Assembly (NCBI GenBank): GCA_964059195.1
Contig: CAXKWD010000006.1
Location: 70,139,073 to 70,203,072 of the forward strand
Direction: 5' to 3'
From: Ectobius pallidus
Lineage: Eukaryota; Arthropoda; Insecta; Blattodea; Ectobiidae
DNA length: 64,000 nucleotides
Shown here: positions 19,868-31,112 of the stretch, one piece after another
Position numbering within the stretch: the stretch's first letter is position 1
Layout of the letters: each line of letters starts with the position of its first letter
The notes under the pieces: model-generated
The model's database searches: none
What the model was told of the DNA's origin: nothing
The model's input: the letters and a program-made list of their open reading frames with translations, nothing else
Made by a program: the position numbers and the translations under genes

Positions 19868-21190
19868 TAAATAAATAAATAAAATAAGCCTATCGTGTCC
19901 CATGTAGGGCAAAGGCCTCCTAAGAAGGGTTTAGCTCCTCTTATCTAGCACGGCGAGCTACTCCGCGCTAGTGAAGTTGTTCGTGATTTTGAGCGTCATG
20001 TACACTTGAACTTTAACACTTGGTCTTGAGCACTTAGTCTTGCGTATTGTTCAGGGTTTTCCCCAGTTCTTTCCACTCGTTTCTTCTTTTGGCTACCCTG
20101 GTCCATTGTTGGCCCACTTTATCCTTGAAAAGGTCCTCCCATCTCCTTTTTGGTCTTCCGCGCAGCCTTCTTCCTTGTCTGGGGTCCCATATGGTACTCC
20201 TGTATGTCCACCTATCGTCCACCAACCTTGAAACATGGCCACCCCATCTCCATTTAGTGCTTTCTGCTAGGTGAGCGATAACTGTCGTTTTTGCTGACTG
20301 GATTAGTGTAGTATTGGGGATTCTGTCCCTCAATGTGATGCCTAGGACTTTTCTTAACATTTTCCTCTGGCATACCTGTAGTAACTTTTTCTGTGTCGAT
20401 GTCAGCACCCATGTTTGACAGCCATAGAGTATCACCGGGTAGATGCAGGATTGTAGAGCTTCTATTCTTAGTGTCCTGCTGAGTTTTTTATCCATAAGCA
20501 CAAATTTGAGGGACCAGAACGCTCTCCATGCCTGTGTGATTCGTCTGTGTACTTCCCTGTCCATGCCGTTATCAAAGGATATTATTTGGCCTAGGTATAT
20601 GTATTCATTTACATATGGTATTTGCGTTCCCTCGATTGTGATCGGAGTTTGGGGGCCATTAGTCATCACTTTGGTTTTAGTCATGGTCATGGAGAGGCCC
20701 ACTGATTTACTTCTTACGTTTAGTTCCTGAAGCATTGATTGCAATTCTTTTGGTGATTTCCCGAATATAACTACATCGTCTGCGAATCGCAGGTTAGTCA
20801 GTCTTTTTCCGTCCAGGTTTATACCATACCTCGCGTTCCATCTGATATTTCTGAAAACATCCTCTAAGACACTTGTAAAAATCTTGGGGGATATTGGGTC
20901 CCCTTGTCTTACTCCCTTTTCTAGTTTAAACGTTTGTCCTTCCTCTTCGGTCTTCACTTTAGCCATACTTTGATTGTATATATTGTATAAGATCCGTATA
21001 TATTTTGCTTCTATCCCCTGTGAGTAAAGTGCTTTGGGTATGCTAATGTGTTCTACGGAGTCAAAGGCTTTGCTATAGTCCACAAATCCAAGGTATACTG
21101 TCATGTTGAATTCATTGTATTTCTAACTATTTGGGTTATCGTCTGTATGTGGTCCCTATTAAATGTATTCTTTTCAAAAATCAAATTTTT
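19868..21190 (-). mobile_element. RTE-like LINE, 5'-truncated
   Basis: Minus strand: RT fragment, C-terminal region and a 3' UTR with 'cctttgccctacatgggac', ending in a (TTTA)n-type tail near 19868-19885. One frameshift near 21105 separates an upstream piece (RDHIQTITQIVRN, to about 21180) from the main frame. RTE-type placement is inferred from the RT and C-terminal style. Confidence 0.8.
20034..21104 (-). pseudogene. RTE-like LINE reverse transcriptase, C-terminal 356 aa
   Basis: Near the start is the RT block LGFVDYSKAFDSVEH (5-19). KGVRQGDPISP (63-73) follows, and the catalytic FADDVVIFG sits at 107-115. The C-terminal domain has YGCQTWVL and RRLRGRPKRRWED, and ends in RNEWKELGKTLNN. The endonuclease and the front of RT are missing, and one frameshift lies just upstream. 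The initiating Met is accidental because the true frame continues upstream in another phase. Confidence 0.85.
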
Positions 21191-21237
21191 TTTAAAAAGT
21201 TTTCATGAAAAGTCCCCTTAATATTTCAGTTGTAAAA

Positions 21238-23140
21238 CTGACCAACGTTTGACCATATTTAGGCCTATATTGATTATCCCTCTTCCGTGTATGTTGAAAA
21301 TTTCATATGTCTGCGTGCCTTGACATTATAAACAAATGAATCGACCAGCGTGAGCTTACAACATTCAAGCGAACGCGATGGTTTTATGTCCAAGGTATAA
21401 CAAAAATAGCCAAAGCCAACTGTAATTGATTTGACATTGAAGTGTATTACTCAAAACCGATGCTTCGAAAACGCAAAAAATGTATGATTTCTGCCCGATT
21501 TTCACTCATAACTCACGAACGAAAGCGAAATTTAAAATTCCGGCTTCGAGGTGCATTTTCCGACCGTTCAGTCCACCTATGTTTAAAATTTCAGATTTCT
21601 GCGTTCAGTAGATTTCGCTGGGCATCGCGGACAGACAGACCGACAGACAGACAGATAGACAGACACTTCCTTTTATTAATATAGACTAGCATGTGCCCGC
21701 GGCTTCGCCCGCGATAATTATATAAAAAATTAAAATAGTTAAATCATTATATTTATTAACACCTAAATCACGTGGACTACATACCACGATTAGATAGCGT
21801 CGCCTGGTAAAAGCGACCTCAGATTCGAGTTCCTTGGCCCAGAATACCCCTGTACAGTGAGTTTCGTCCAAATCCAACAATGTATGACCATATTTAGGCC
21901 TATATTGATTATCCCTCTTCCCTGTAGGTTGAAAATTTCATATGTCTACGGGCCTTGACATTCTAAACAAATGAATCGACCAGCGTGGGCTTACAACATT
22001 CAAGCGATCGCGATGCTTTTATTTCGACGGTATGACAAAAATAGCCAAAGCCAACTGCAATTGATTTGATATTGAAATGTATTACTGAAATCTGATGCTT
22101 CGACAGCGCTAAAATCACGTTTTCTGCCAGTTTTTCACTCATAACTCGCGAACGAAAGCTAAAATTAAAAATTCGGCTTCGAGGTGCATTCGCCCACCTT
22201 TCAGTCCATCTATCTTTAAAATTTCAGATCTCTGCGTTCAGTAGATTTCGATGGGCATCGTGGACAGACAGACAAACAGCATGTGCCCGCATGTGCCCGC
22301 GGCTTCCCCCGCGATAATTATTTCAAAAATTAAAAACTAAAACTTAAGAGCATAGTTAAATCATTATAATTATTAACACCTAAATCACGTGGAGTACATT
22401 CCACGATTAGGTAGCGTCCCCTGGTAAAAGCGACCTCAGATTCGAGTTCTTTGGCCCAGAAAATCCCTGTATAGTGAGCTTCGTCCAAATCGAACGATCG
22501 AATATTTAGGTCTGTTGATTATCCCTCTTCCGTGTAGGTTGAAAATTTCATATGTCTACGGGCCTTGATATTCTAAACAAATGAATCGACCAGCGTGGGC
22601 TTACAACATTCTAGCGATCGCGATTCTTTTATTACCACGGTATGACAAAAATAGCCAAAGCCAACTGCAATTGATTTGACATTGAAATGTATTACTGAAA
22701 TCTGATGCTTCGACAGCGCTAAAATCACGTTTTCTGCCAGTTTTTCACTCACAACTAGCGAACGAAAGCTAAAATTAATAATCCGGCTTCGATGCGCATT
22801 CGCCCACCTTTCAGCCCATCTATCTTTAAAATTTCAGATCTCTGCGTTCAGTAGATTTCGCTGGGCATCGTGGACAGACAGACAAACACGTCCGTTTATT
22901 ATTTTAAGATAGCATGTGCCCGCGGCTTCGCCCGCGATAATTATTTCAAAAATTAAAAATTAAGAGCATAATAGTTAAATCATTATATTAACACCTAAAT
23001 CATGTGGATCACGATTAGATAGCGTCACCTGGTAAAAGCGACCACAGATTCGAGTTCCTTGGCCCAGAAAACCCCTGTATAGTGAGTTTCGTCCAAATAG
23101 AACAACGTTTGACCATATTTAGGCTAATATTGATTATCCC

Positions 23141-23214
<74 letters not shown>

Positions 23215-24905
23215 TAATAATAATAATAATAATCCTCTTCGGTGTAGGTTGAAAATTTTATATTATGTTTGCGTGCCTTGACATTAAAAACAAATGAATC
23301 GACCAGCATGAGCTACAACATTCAAGAGATCGCGATGCTTTTATGTCGAAGGAATGACAAAAATAGCCAAAGCCTAGTGTAATTGATTTGTATTACTGAA
23401 AACTCGTGCTTCGAAAACGCAATAAATACAAGTTTTCTGCCCGTTTTTCACTCATAACTCACGAACGAAAGCGAAAATTAAAATTCCGGCTTCGAGGTGC
23501 ACATTCCGACCCTTTAGTCCGCCTATGTATAAAATTTCAGATCTCTGCGTTGAATAGATTTCGCTGGGCATCGCGGACAGACAGACGGAGGACAGAAGGA
23601 CAGACACTTCCTTTTATTAATATATTAGCATGTGCCCGCGGCTTCGCCCGTGATAATTATTTCAAAAATAAAAAATTAAGAGCATAATAGTTAAAACATT
23701 ATATTTATTAACACCTAAACCACGTGGACTACTTACCACGATTAGATAGCGTCGCCTGGCAAAAGCGATCTCAGATTCGAGTTCCTTGACCCAGAAAATC
23801 TCTGTATAGTGAGTTACGTCCAAATCGAATAATGTTTAATCATATTTAGGTCTATGTTGATTATCCCTCTTCCGTGTAGGTTGAAGATTTCGTATGTCTA
23901 CGGGCCTTGACATTCTAAACAAATGCACCAGCGTGGGCTTACAGCATTCAAGCGATCGCGATGCTTTTATTTCCACGGTATGACAAAAATAGCCAAAGCC
24001 AAATGCAATTCATTTGACATTGAAATGTATTACTGAAATCTGATGCTTCGACAGCGCTAAAATCACGTTTTCTGCCAGTTTTTCACTCATAACTCGCGAA
24101 CGAAAGCAAAAATTAAAAATCCGGCTTCGAGGTGCATTCTCCCACCTTTCAGTCCATCTATGTTTAAAATTTCAGATCTCTGCGTTCAGTAGATTTCGCT
24201 GGGCATCGCGGACAGACAGACAAACACGTCCTTTTATTATTATAAGATAACATGTGTCCGCGGCTTCCCCCGCGATAATTATTTCAAAACTTAAGTGCAT
24301 AATAGTTAAATCATTATATTTATTAACACCTAAATCACGTGGAGTGTATTCCACGATTAGGTAGCGTCCCCTGGTAGAAAAAGCGACCTCAGGTTCCAGT
24401 TCCTTGGCTCAGGAAACCCCTGTATAGTGAGTTTCGTTCAAATCGAACAATGTTTGACCATAATTAAGCCTATGTTGATATCCTTCGTACGTGTAGGTTG
24501 AAAATTTCATCATATATATGCGGGTCTTGACACTCTAAACAAATGAATCGTCCACGATGGACTTACAAAATCAAGCGATCGCGATGCTTTTATTTCCAAG
24601 GTAGGCTATGAGGTATGATGACAAAAATAGCCAAAGCCAGCTGTAATTGATTTAACATTGAAATATATCACTGAAACTGATGCTTCGAAATCGCAAAAAA
24701 TACACATTTTCTGCCCGTTTTTCACTCATAACTCACGAACGAAAGCGAAAATTAAAATTCCGGCTTCGAGGTGCACATTCTGACCCTTTAGTCCGCCTAT
24801 ATATAAAATTTCAGATCTCTGCGTTGAGTAGATTTCGCTGGGCATCGCGGACAGACAGACAGACGGAGGACAGACGGAGGACAGACACTTCCTTTTATTA
24901 ATATA
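21238..24905 (+). repeat. Head-to-tail array of a ~600-bp repeat, about 5.7 units
   Basis: Unit starts are marked by the G+C-rich head 'gcatgtgcccgcggcttcgc' or a variant near 21689, 22281, 22913, 23630 and 24250, after a headless partial unit at 21238-21686. Every unit has the same internal order: 'attaacacctaaatcacgtg', 'gattcgagttccttggccc', 'gattatccctcttccgtg', 'aagcgatcgcgatgctttta', 'tttttcactcataactcg', 'gatttcgctgggcatcg', then 'ggacagacagaca..cc/cttttatta'. Two subtypes can be told apart by the block after 'gatgcttcga': A ('aaacgcaa') and B ('cagcgctaaaatcac'). The order is A (partial), B, B, A, B, A. No unit has coding potential; the ~80-95-aa frames in A units are shared noise. 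The class is unknown. The architecture resembles a common type of GC-headed non-autonomous repeat in arthropods. Confidence 0.9.
23142..23232. repeat. (AAT)n microsatellite inside array unit 4
   Basis: About 30 AAT units with one AAC interrupt the 'gattatccctcttccg' block of the 22911-23628 unit, which lengthens that unit to about 718 bp. Confidence 0.95.
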
Positions 24906-25487
24906 GATAAAGATAGATAGATAGATAAACTTTCCAGACGGGTACGAGAGAAAAAAATATAACTAACACCACAGAAAAAAAATCACAAATAAGAATAAAA
25001 ACAATATAATTATTAAACTACAATGAAAGGGATATGTTAGTAAATAATTTAAAGCCCTTAATGAGAAGCTTGCTTTACGAAGCCTTCAACAAAGATTGTA
25101 ATAATATCTATTCTCCTCAGAGCAAAATATAATAATTAATATCTTACTGTGAGTTAAAAATCCATAATACTCCAACAGTCTTCAACAATCTCATCATTAT
25201 TAACTTTTATTCTTAAATAATATAGAATGGCAAACTTTCTTTACGAGCTCTTTACACACCATTACAATAATACTGTATATAGACCATCGGGCTACAAAAA
25301 TATAGGAAGACCTACGAAACGCTGGAGGGAAATATGAGGCCGGAAGAGGAGATTATCTCGTAAACCGTGGAGTGTTGATGATGCAGTAATATATAAGACA
25401 ACGTTTACCTATACAAATAATAATATGGTACATTCTATTTTTCCTTAAACCATGTAAACACCAATGCTTTCTATAAAATAATATATT
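24906..25487. other. Mostly unrecognised sequence; GATA run and a LINE scrap
   Basis: A short GATA run at 24905-24929 follows the array tail. At 25290-25350 a plus frame reads NIGRPTKRWRE, the GRPxKRW motif found near the C-terminus of RTE-type LINEs. Nothing else was recognised. Confidence 0.5.
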
Positions 25488-25501
25488 AGAATTTACTTTA
25501 G

Positions 25502-25948
25502 TCCACCGCTGAGGCTCAGGGGATGTGTCCAATCCTCTCACGCAGCGGGCCCGGGTTCGATTCCTGGTCGGGACAAGTTACCTAGGTGAGGTTTTTTCCG
25601 GGGTTTTCCCTCACCTTTGAGACAAATGTCAGGTAACTTTAGGCCCTTGTGGTCCCCGGATATCATCTGGCCGTCATTATCATCTTCATCCTCATCTTCG
25701 CCTTGTTCTGAGTGAATGTGTGTGTGAATGATGTGTATCGTCCTATATGTTCGTGTTGTCTCGGAGGTGGCCCCGGCATTGGGCTGATCACTCATCCGGG
25801 GAGGCCCTCCATGTCCTTGTCTGGTCAAAAAAGTATGTCTGTCTGTGTTGTGATCCATAGTTCATTCCTCTTCCGACAGGTCGCGGCCCGGTAAGGCCCG
25901 GGCGGCGCGGGCCGCATAAAGGTCCCTACAAGGGAGAGGTAAATCTAC

Positions 25949-26001
<53 letters not shown>
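25502..26001 (+). mobile_element. tRNA-derived SINE, family B (GA-tailed), with exact 14-bp target duplication
   Basis: The target duplication AGAATTTACTTTAG is exact (25488-25501 and 26002-26015). The head has 'ggcccgggttcgattcc' (B box). The body has 'tttccggggttttccctcac', and the 3' end is a (GA)n tail at about 25955-26001. The clean duplication and long tail point to a recent insertion. Small frames across it (25538-25894) are artefacts. Confidence 0.92.
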
Positions 26002-26007
<6 letters not shown>

Positions 26008-26015
26008 TACTTTAG

Positions 26016-28469
26016 CGTTTTCAGTCTCCATGATGAGTTGCAACGGTTCACTGCAGCATGCGTCGTAGATTGCCAGGGGTCCGCTGCCACAGCACTGGTA
26101 ATAGGAAATTCCCATTATACCTATTAGGAATACGGTGTACTGTTTTGCGGTGTAACGAATCCAAGCTTTTCCCTTTTCGAAGGGCTGTTCTAAACTTACG
26201 AAGCTACATCTTAAGGACAGGATGTGATTTTCTTTCAAGTGCTGTTCCGAGCACTTTTCACGTAATTACTGGATAGATGTGTAACAGGTGTTAATATCTA
26301 AAACTAGGACACATGCTCTGAATTTCGAATAATAATTTGCAACTGTTCTACCATATTGAGTCAATCTAAATTTCACTTTTAAATTATTATGTATGTTCCA
26401 GAGGGGAAGTGAGCTGTGAACCTCATGACATTTTTAATTACGCTCTCTAACTTAATTGCGATTCTGCTTGTGTTTGTTTTGGTCTTTCACGGAAATGTTA
26501 GGCAGTATTGCATTAATGTAATCGTGGCTTTCACTAACACATGTTCCTGAATGCAGCCAAAACCTTCATAATTGTTACCAAACATGATTCATGCATATGA
26601 AAATTTGCTTTTAAACTTAGATTTATTATTATTATTATTATTTATTCTATTGCTTAAATTCGTCTATTTAAAATTCGGATGAAGTAATAGGTAACTTATA
26701 ATAAATTTTGAAGACAGTGCCAGAAATCGATGATAAGTTTAACATAAAATGAAATAATATACGCTTACTTCCCACCAAATAATACATCTTACATAGAATA
26801 TTCAGTTCAGTGCCACCTTATCCCCCCCAATGGCTTAAGGTTGATTTTACCTTGAGCCATTAAACTTAAAAATAGCCCTTTTTTTAAGAGAAATTCTACC
26901 AACATATTGTAAAAGCATTTCATTTGCTTAGTAATATATAACAACAACAAAAAACGCGATATTTTATGTTGATTGCATATGGGCGACATGCTTCGTCATT
27001 GAACTTAAGTTATATGGGAGTATAAGGTGGTACCAGATTGAATATAGGCCTACTATGATTGATTACTCTCATAGAAACCAATATAAAATTCATCAATCTG
27101 ATATATGCTCGTTTTCAGATTTCAAGGAATAAGAGAACGTATCGTGTAAAATCCGCTGGTAATTGCCAATGTAAAAACACGGACTCTAACATTCTGTGTA
27201 AATGTGTATTAATAGAACCACCATGAGCTCAATTACTGACCAATTTACTCTCTTACAGATTCAGAACATATTGTTATGACAGTCATAGGAATAAAATATC
27301 ATATTAAGAAATACCAAAAGTCTGAGGCACTGTTAAATGCCGTTAAATAATTCTCTGACTATGAAGATGAACGACTCCACAGTAAAAAATATCTGGGCGA
27401 GGCTTGGGAATTGTGGCAGATGAGCTGCTTCCATTCTCTCGTAGTGGTAACTGACGGAGACCAAGGAGGGTTGGGGAAATTAGACACATCAGATAAGAAA
27501 TTTGGGAGAATGGTCTAAACTAGATGGTGTTAAGGTTTGATAGTAGGCATATTTATTATTATTTTTTGCATATTCAGGGTTGGGGTTAATTATTTATGAA
27601 TTACATTTGCGTGATATTAAATAGGGTGTACTGTTTACAGTATGTAGACAGGGAATTTACAATAATTTAATGCATTTTTACTTTAGTAACTTCTTGTACA
27701 TTAGGATACGGAAGAGATAAACACGAATAATAATTTATGAAATAAACAGTAAGAATATTGTTAGGAATATGATGAAAAAGTTAAGGTAAGACGTAAAAGC
27801 TTGAGTTTGTGAATAAGGTGGCTACCATACCAAAAACTTCCCCTAAAATGTTTCAAATAATAAAATTAGAATGTTGTATATGCAGTTTGTGTACACAATG
27901 TAAACAATATCATTGAAGCCATTTTAGAGATATTCGTACAAACTAAATTTTAATCTTCCAAAGTGGTGGTAAGAGTAAGAAAAAGAGAAGGACGCCAGAA
28001 GTGCTCCATGTCACAATTCCACAAAATATTTAATTCAAGTATAAAATTTCATGTAGATACTACTTTTATTTATCAAACCATGGACACATAGAGATGCCTG
28101 TGACAAGTATTGCACTTGACCCAGTGACCTTAAGCATTGTAGGCCTGGGAAAGTTGAAAACTCTACATTGAATTTCAATGTTGAGACCATATTTCCTCTA
28201 CCTTGTGGTACCTAATGTTCTGTGCATAGGCCTAATAAATTGTAGCCTCTTAACCAACCTTGAAAGGAGATAAAACAACATAGTATACCAAGATATCGCG
28301 AGGAACAAAAATTTCTCACCAGAAATAGGCCTATGCATAGGCCTATATGCAATTTTTATACGAAGAACTCAATTTAATTGTTTATGCTTCCTTTAAAAAA
28401 TTGATGAAACAATGCTTCAAAATTACATAGTACTTTAAATAAAATTCTAAATATTGTGCATCCTCCTCC
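26016..28469. other. Long unrecognised A+T-rich stretch
   Basis: No coding similarity was seen. There is a short ATT run at about 26627-26643 and a small hairpin at about 26827-26866, where 'aatggcttaaggt' faces 'accttgagccatt'. Four TAGGCCTA motifs lie between 27040 and 28350. Confidence 0.4.
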
Positions 28470-29110
28470 ATTCCTAACTACGACGAAGTCAAATATTTAG
28501 GAATTATAGGAATATAAAAGTTTTAAGATGGGACAAACAAATTACATATAAAGTTAACAGGATGCATAGAACAATGTTAAAATTTGTATCCTTCACTAAA
28601 TTCTAAAAATTCCCGATTTAATAATAACCTACTTATTCTGAATACAATCCATTTTCATGTATGCCATAATTGGATGAGGATGAGTTTTAATAATTAAGGA
28701 ATCGCGCACAATGTGCATTATCTTAACCTAAGACTTAACCTACTGACAAACACCCAGTCCTGAAAACTATTGTTTCTCTACTACGTTTGCTTCTAAAACG
28801 TATTATTAAAACTTGTCTATCTAAACCTCTTGACTATCCATTTAAATTGACAATATTCCGATTATAACGTACATAGTATCCATTAAATTTATAAATTTAA
28901 TTTATTAACTTACGTTAGTAGAAATTCAAGCTTTAGATAACATTCACATCCCCATGCATACGTTACAAGGCGAAACCAAACAAACCGTTTGATCGAACCT
29001 AAACATTTCCATCTGCACGTGTTTCCATCAAAGCTTTAGTTTTTTTTCCAGATTATTCAATACCATTGTTAAAAATAACCTTGAATTAGTTAAACCGGAT
29101 AATTACACAT
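28470..29110 (+). pseudogene. Heavily decayed LINE fragment, relative of the 14786-17779 element
   Basis: Pieces in different plus frames read YDEVKYLGII, then LRLLLKRIIKTCLSKPLDYP and EPKHFHLHV. They match, in order, the segments TETKYLGIII, QKRIIKICLSKPADYP and EPKCSTSAG of the intact ORF2. Stops and shifts are frequent. Confidence 0.65.
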
Positions 29111-29149
29111 TTTCTAATGATAATTAACTTAATTTTTTTATTAAGTGCC

Positions 29150-29660
29150 AGTATGGTACTTTATGAGATTGTGTGTGGGGAGGGAAAATGTCTGTCCGTC
29201 TGTCCGTCTGTCCGTCCGTCCGTCCGTCTGTGTGTCTGTACGCGCGATCTCAAATACGCTTAATCGGATTTTAATGAAACTTGGTATATACATTTATAAT
29301 GTTCATGGGAAGAACCCTATTGCTAATGGACCAAATCGGTTGGCCGGTACCGGAGTAAAACCCAATTTAGTGTCTGTTTAAAGGCGCGATAGCTCAAATA
29401 CGCTTTATCGGATTTTCATGAAACTTGGTATACGAATTTACAATGTCCCTGGGAAGAATTCTATTGATATTGGACCAAACCGGTTGGCCGGTACCGGAAT
29501 AATGCCCAATTTAGTGCCTTTTTATGGTAATATATCACAAAGGCGCGGATAACTCAAATACGCTTTATCGGATTTTTATGAAACTTGGTATACGAATTTA
29601 TGACGTTCTTGGGTACAAGCCTATTGAATTCGGGCCAAATCGGTTGACCGGTACCGAAAT
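29150..29660 (+). repeat. Tandem repeat, three units of ~137-157 bp, behind a CCGTCTGT run
   Basis: A 'ctgtccgtctgtccgtctgt' run at 29191-29236 precedes three similar units that start near 29250, 29384 and 29541. Each has 'ctcaaatacgctttatcgga', 'tgaaacttggtatacgaatt', 'ggaccaaatcggttggccgg' and 'taccggaataa'. The ORF at 29145-29381 is not convincing as a gene. This layout (pyrimidine run plus ~150-bp units) resembles terminal parts of known arthropod retroelements, but no RT was found next to it. Confidence 0.8.
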
Positions 29661-30471
29661 AACGAGTATATCAATATTAATTTTGTAATGAATATTCTTT
29701 CATAGCCCACAATATATTAAAATAACGTAACAAATTGCCAATCGTATATTGATATTGTTAGAAACCTTGATTGATTTGTTTCTTCATAACGATGTCAGTA
29801 TGGGCTAAATAATAATTTAAATAAACTATTTATAACAACTAGCCGTTGAATATTGATATTATATTGTATATTCTATGGTTATGTAGACAACCCATATTTA
29901 CATTAGGCCATATTTTAATGTGAGTATGTTTTATATTCGTTCCTGTGTAATTCCTGACAGATTTCATATTGACTTTTTATTCATTCATAACCTTTAAGGC
30001 TGCTTTAAACTTGAAGCAGACATATCAGCGAATCGTAGGCCTATTGCATCATTATTATTATTGCCAGCACATCTTGTTTTTGGAGTTTAACTCGAAGATC
30101 TATTACAAAAATAACTTTTCTGCATGGGCCTATCATAATTGCGCTTATCACTGATTAAAAAAGTATACTGGCACTTGGTTATATCAGTTTACCTGATTTT
30201 ATTTTTCATGTTTCTTTCTTTTTTTAATTTCCTTCCCATTATTTCTGTAAATTATTATAAATGATCGCATTTATATTTAATATACAGCATATTTATTTAT
30301 CTGTCAACTGCTCCCGACCGCAAGCATTTGGTTAATACGGTGGCGTCTTAATGAAGAAATAATTTGATGAATTGTAAAAAAATTATATATAAATATATAT
30401 AATTAAAACAGGAAGACGATGATTATAAATATATGCATATATAAACTATATAACTATATATGTCATTAAAA
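29661..30471. other. Unrecognised A+T-rich sequence
   Basis: No coding similarity or element boundary was seen. Confidence 0.4.
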
Positions 30472-31112
30472 TACGAGGGTCGCCCAGAAAGTAATGCACC
30501 ACATTTTTCTCTTCGACAATATTATTTATTGAACACATTGAAACTTACACACAAGAAAGAATCCGTCCCGTTCTATGGCCTTCCTTCAGCGAGATACAAG
30601 GGCGTGTATGCCCTGTCGGTACCACTCCTTGTTCTGGTCACGAAGCCATTTCTGCACATTTCTGTTACAATCCTGGACAAGAACGCTTCCCCTCAGCTGA
30701 AGCTGTCAATCAGCAAAGGAAGTGTGGATGCTATCATCCGTGCTCTTGATTACTCAAAAGTGTGTGCATGATGGGTTCCGCGATGTCTTACGGTGGACCA
30801 CAAATCTCTCAGAAAAAAACATTTCTTCTGAGTTGCTAAAAAAATTTGAAGCTGAGGGAGCAGCATTCTTATCCAGGATTGTGACAGAAATGTGCAGAAA
30901 TGGCTTTGTGACCAGAACAAGGAGTGGTGCCGACAGGGCATACATGCCCTTGTGCCTCTGGAGGAAGGACATAGAACTGGACGGAGATTACGTGTAAAAA
31001 TAGGCAGTGTAGAAGAAATATCATTCTTTCTTGTGTGTAAGTTTAATTGTGTTCAATAAATAATAATTGTTGAAAAAAAATGTGGTGCATTATTTTCTGG
31101 GCAACCCTCGTA
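30472..31112. mobile_element. Mariner-derived fold-back element (MITE), 641 bp
   Basis: Both ends are 'tacgagggt(c/t)gcccagaaa' in inverted orientation, with TA at the extreme ends. Arms 30472-30695 and 30860-31112 are inverted copies of the same 3' part of a mariner gene. The right arm codes in plus for a C-terminus including QKWLCDQNKEWCRQGIHALV and IELDGDYV before a stop; the left arm is the same on minus. The centre (~165 bp) is single copy. A partial third copy lies at 49122-49360. It encodes no active transposase. Confidence 0.88.

Noticed and set aside
23124..23309. Poly-Tyr frame on minus
   Set aside because: It is the (AAT)n microsatellite inside an array unit.
21238..24905. Repeated ~80-95-aa frames with FSARFSLITHERKR-like reading in A-type units
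   Set aside because: B-type units lack the frame, there are no conserved starts, and the similarity is explained by repeat identity at DNA level.
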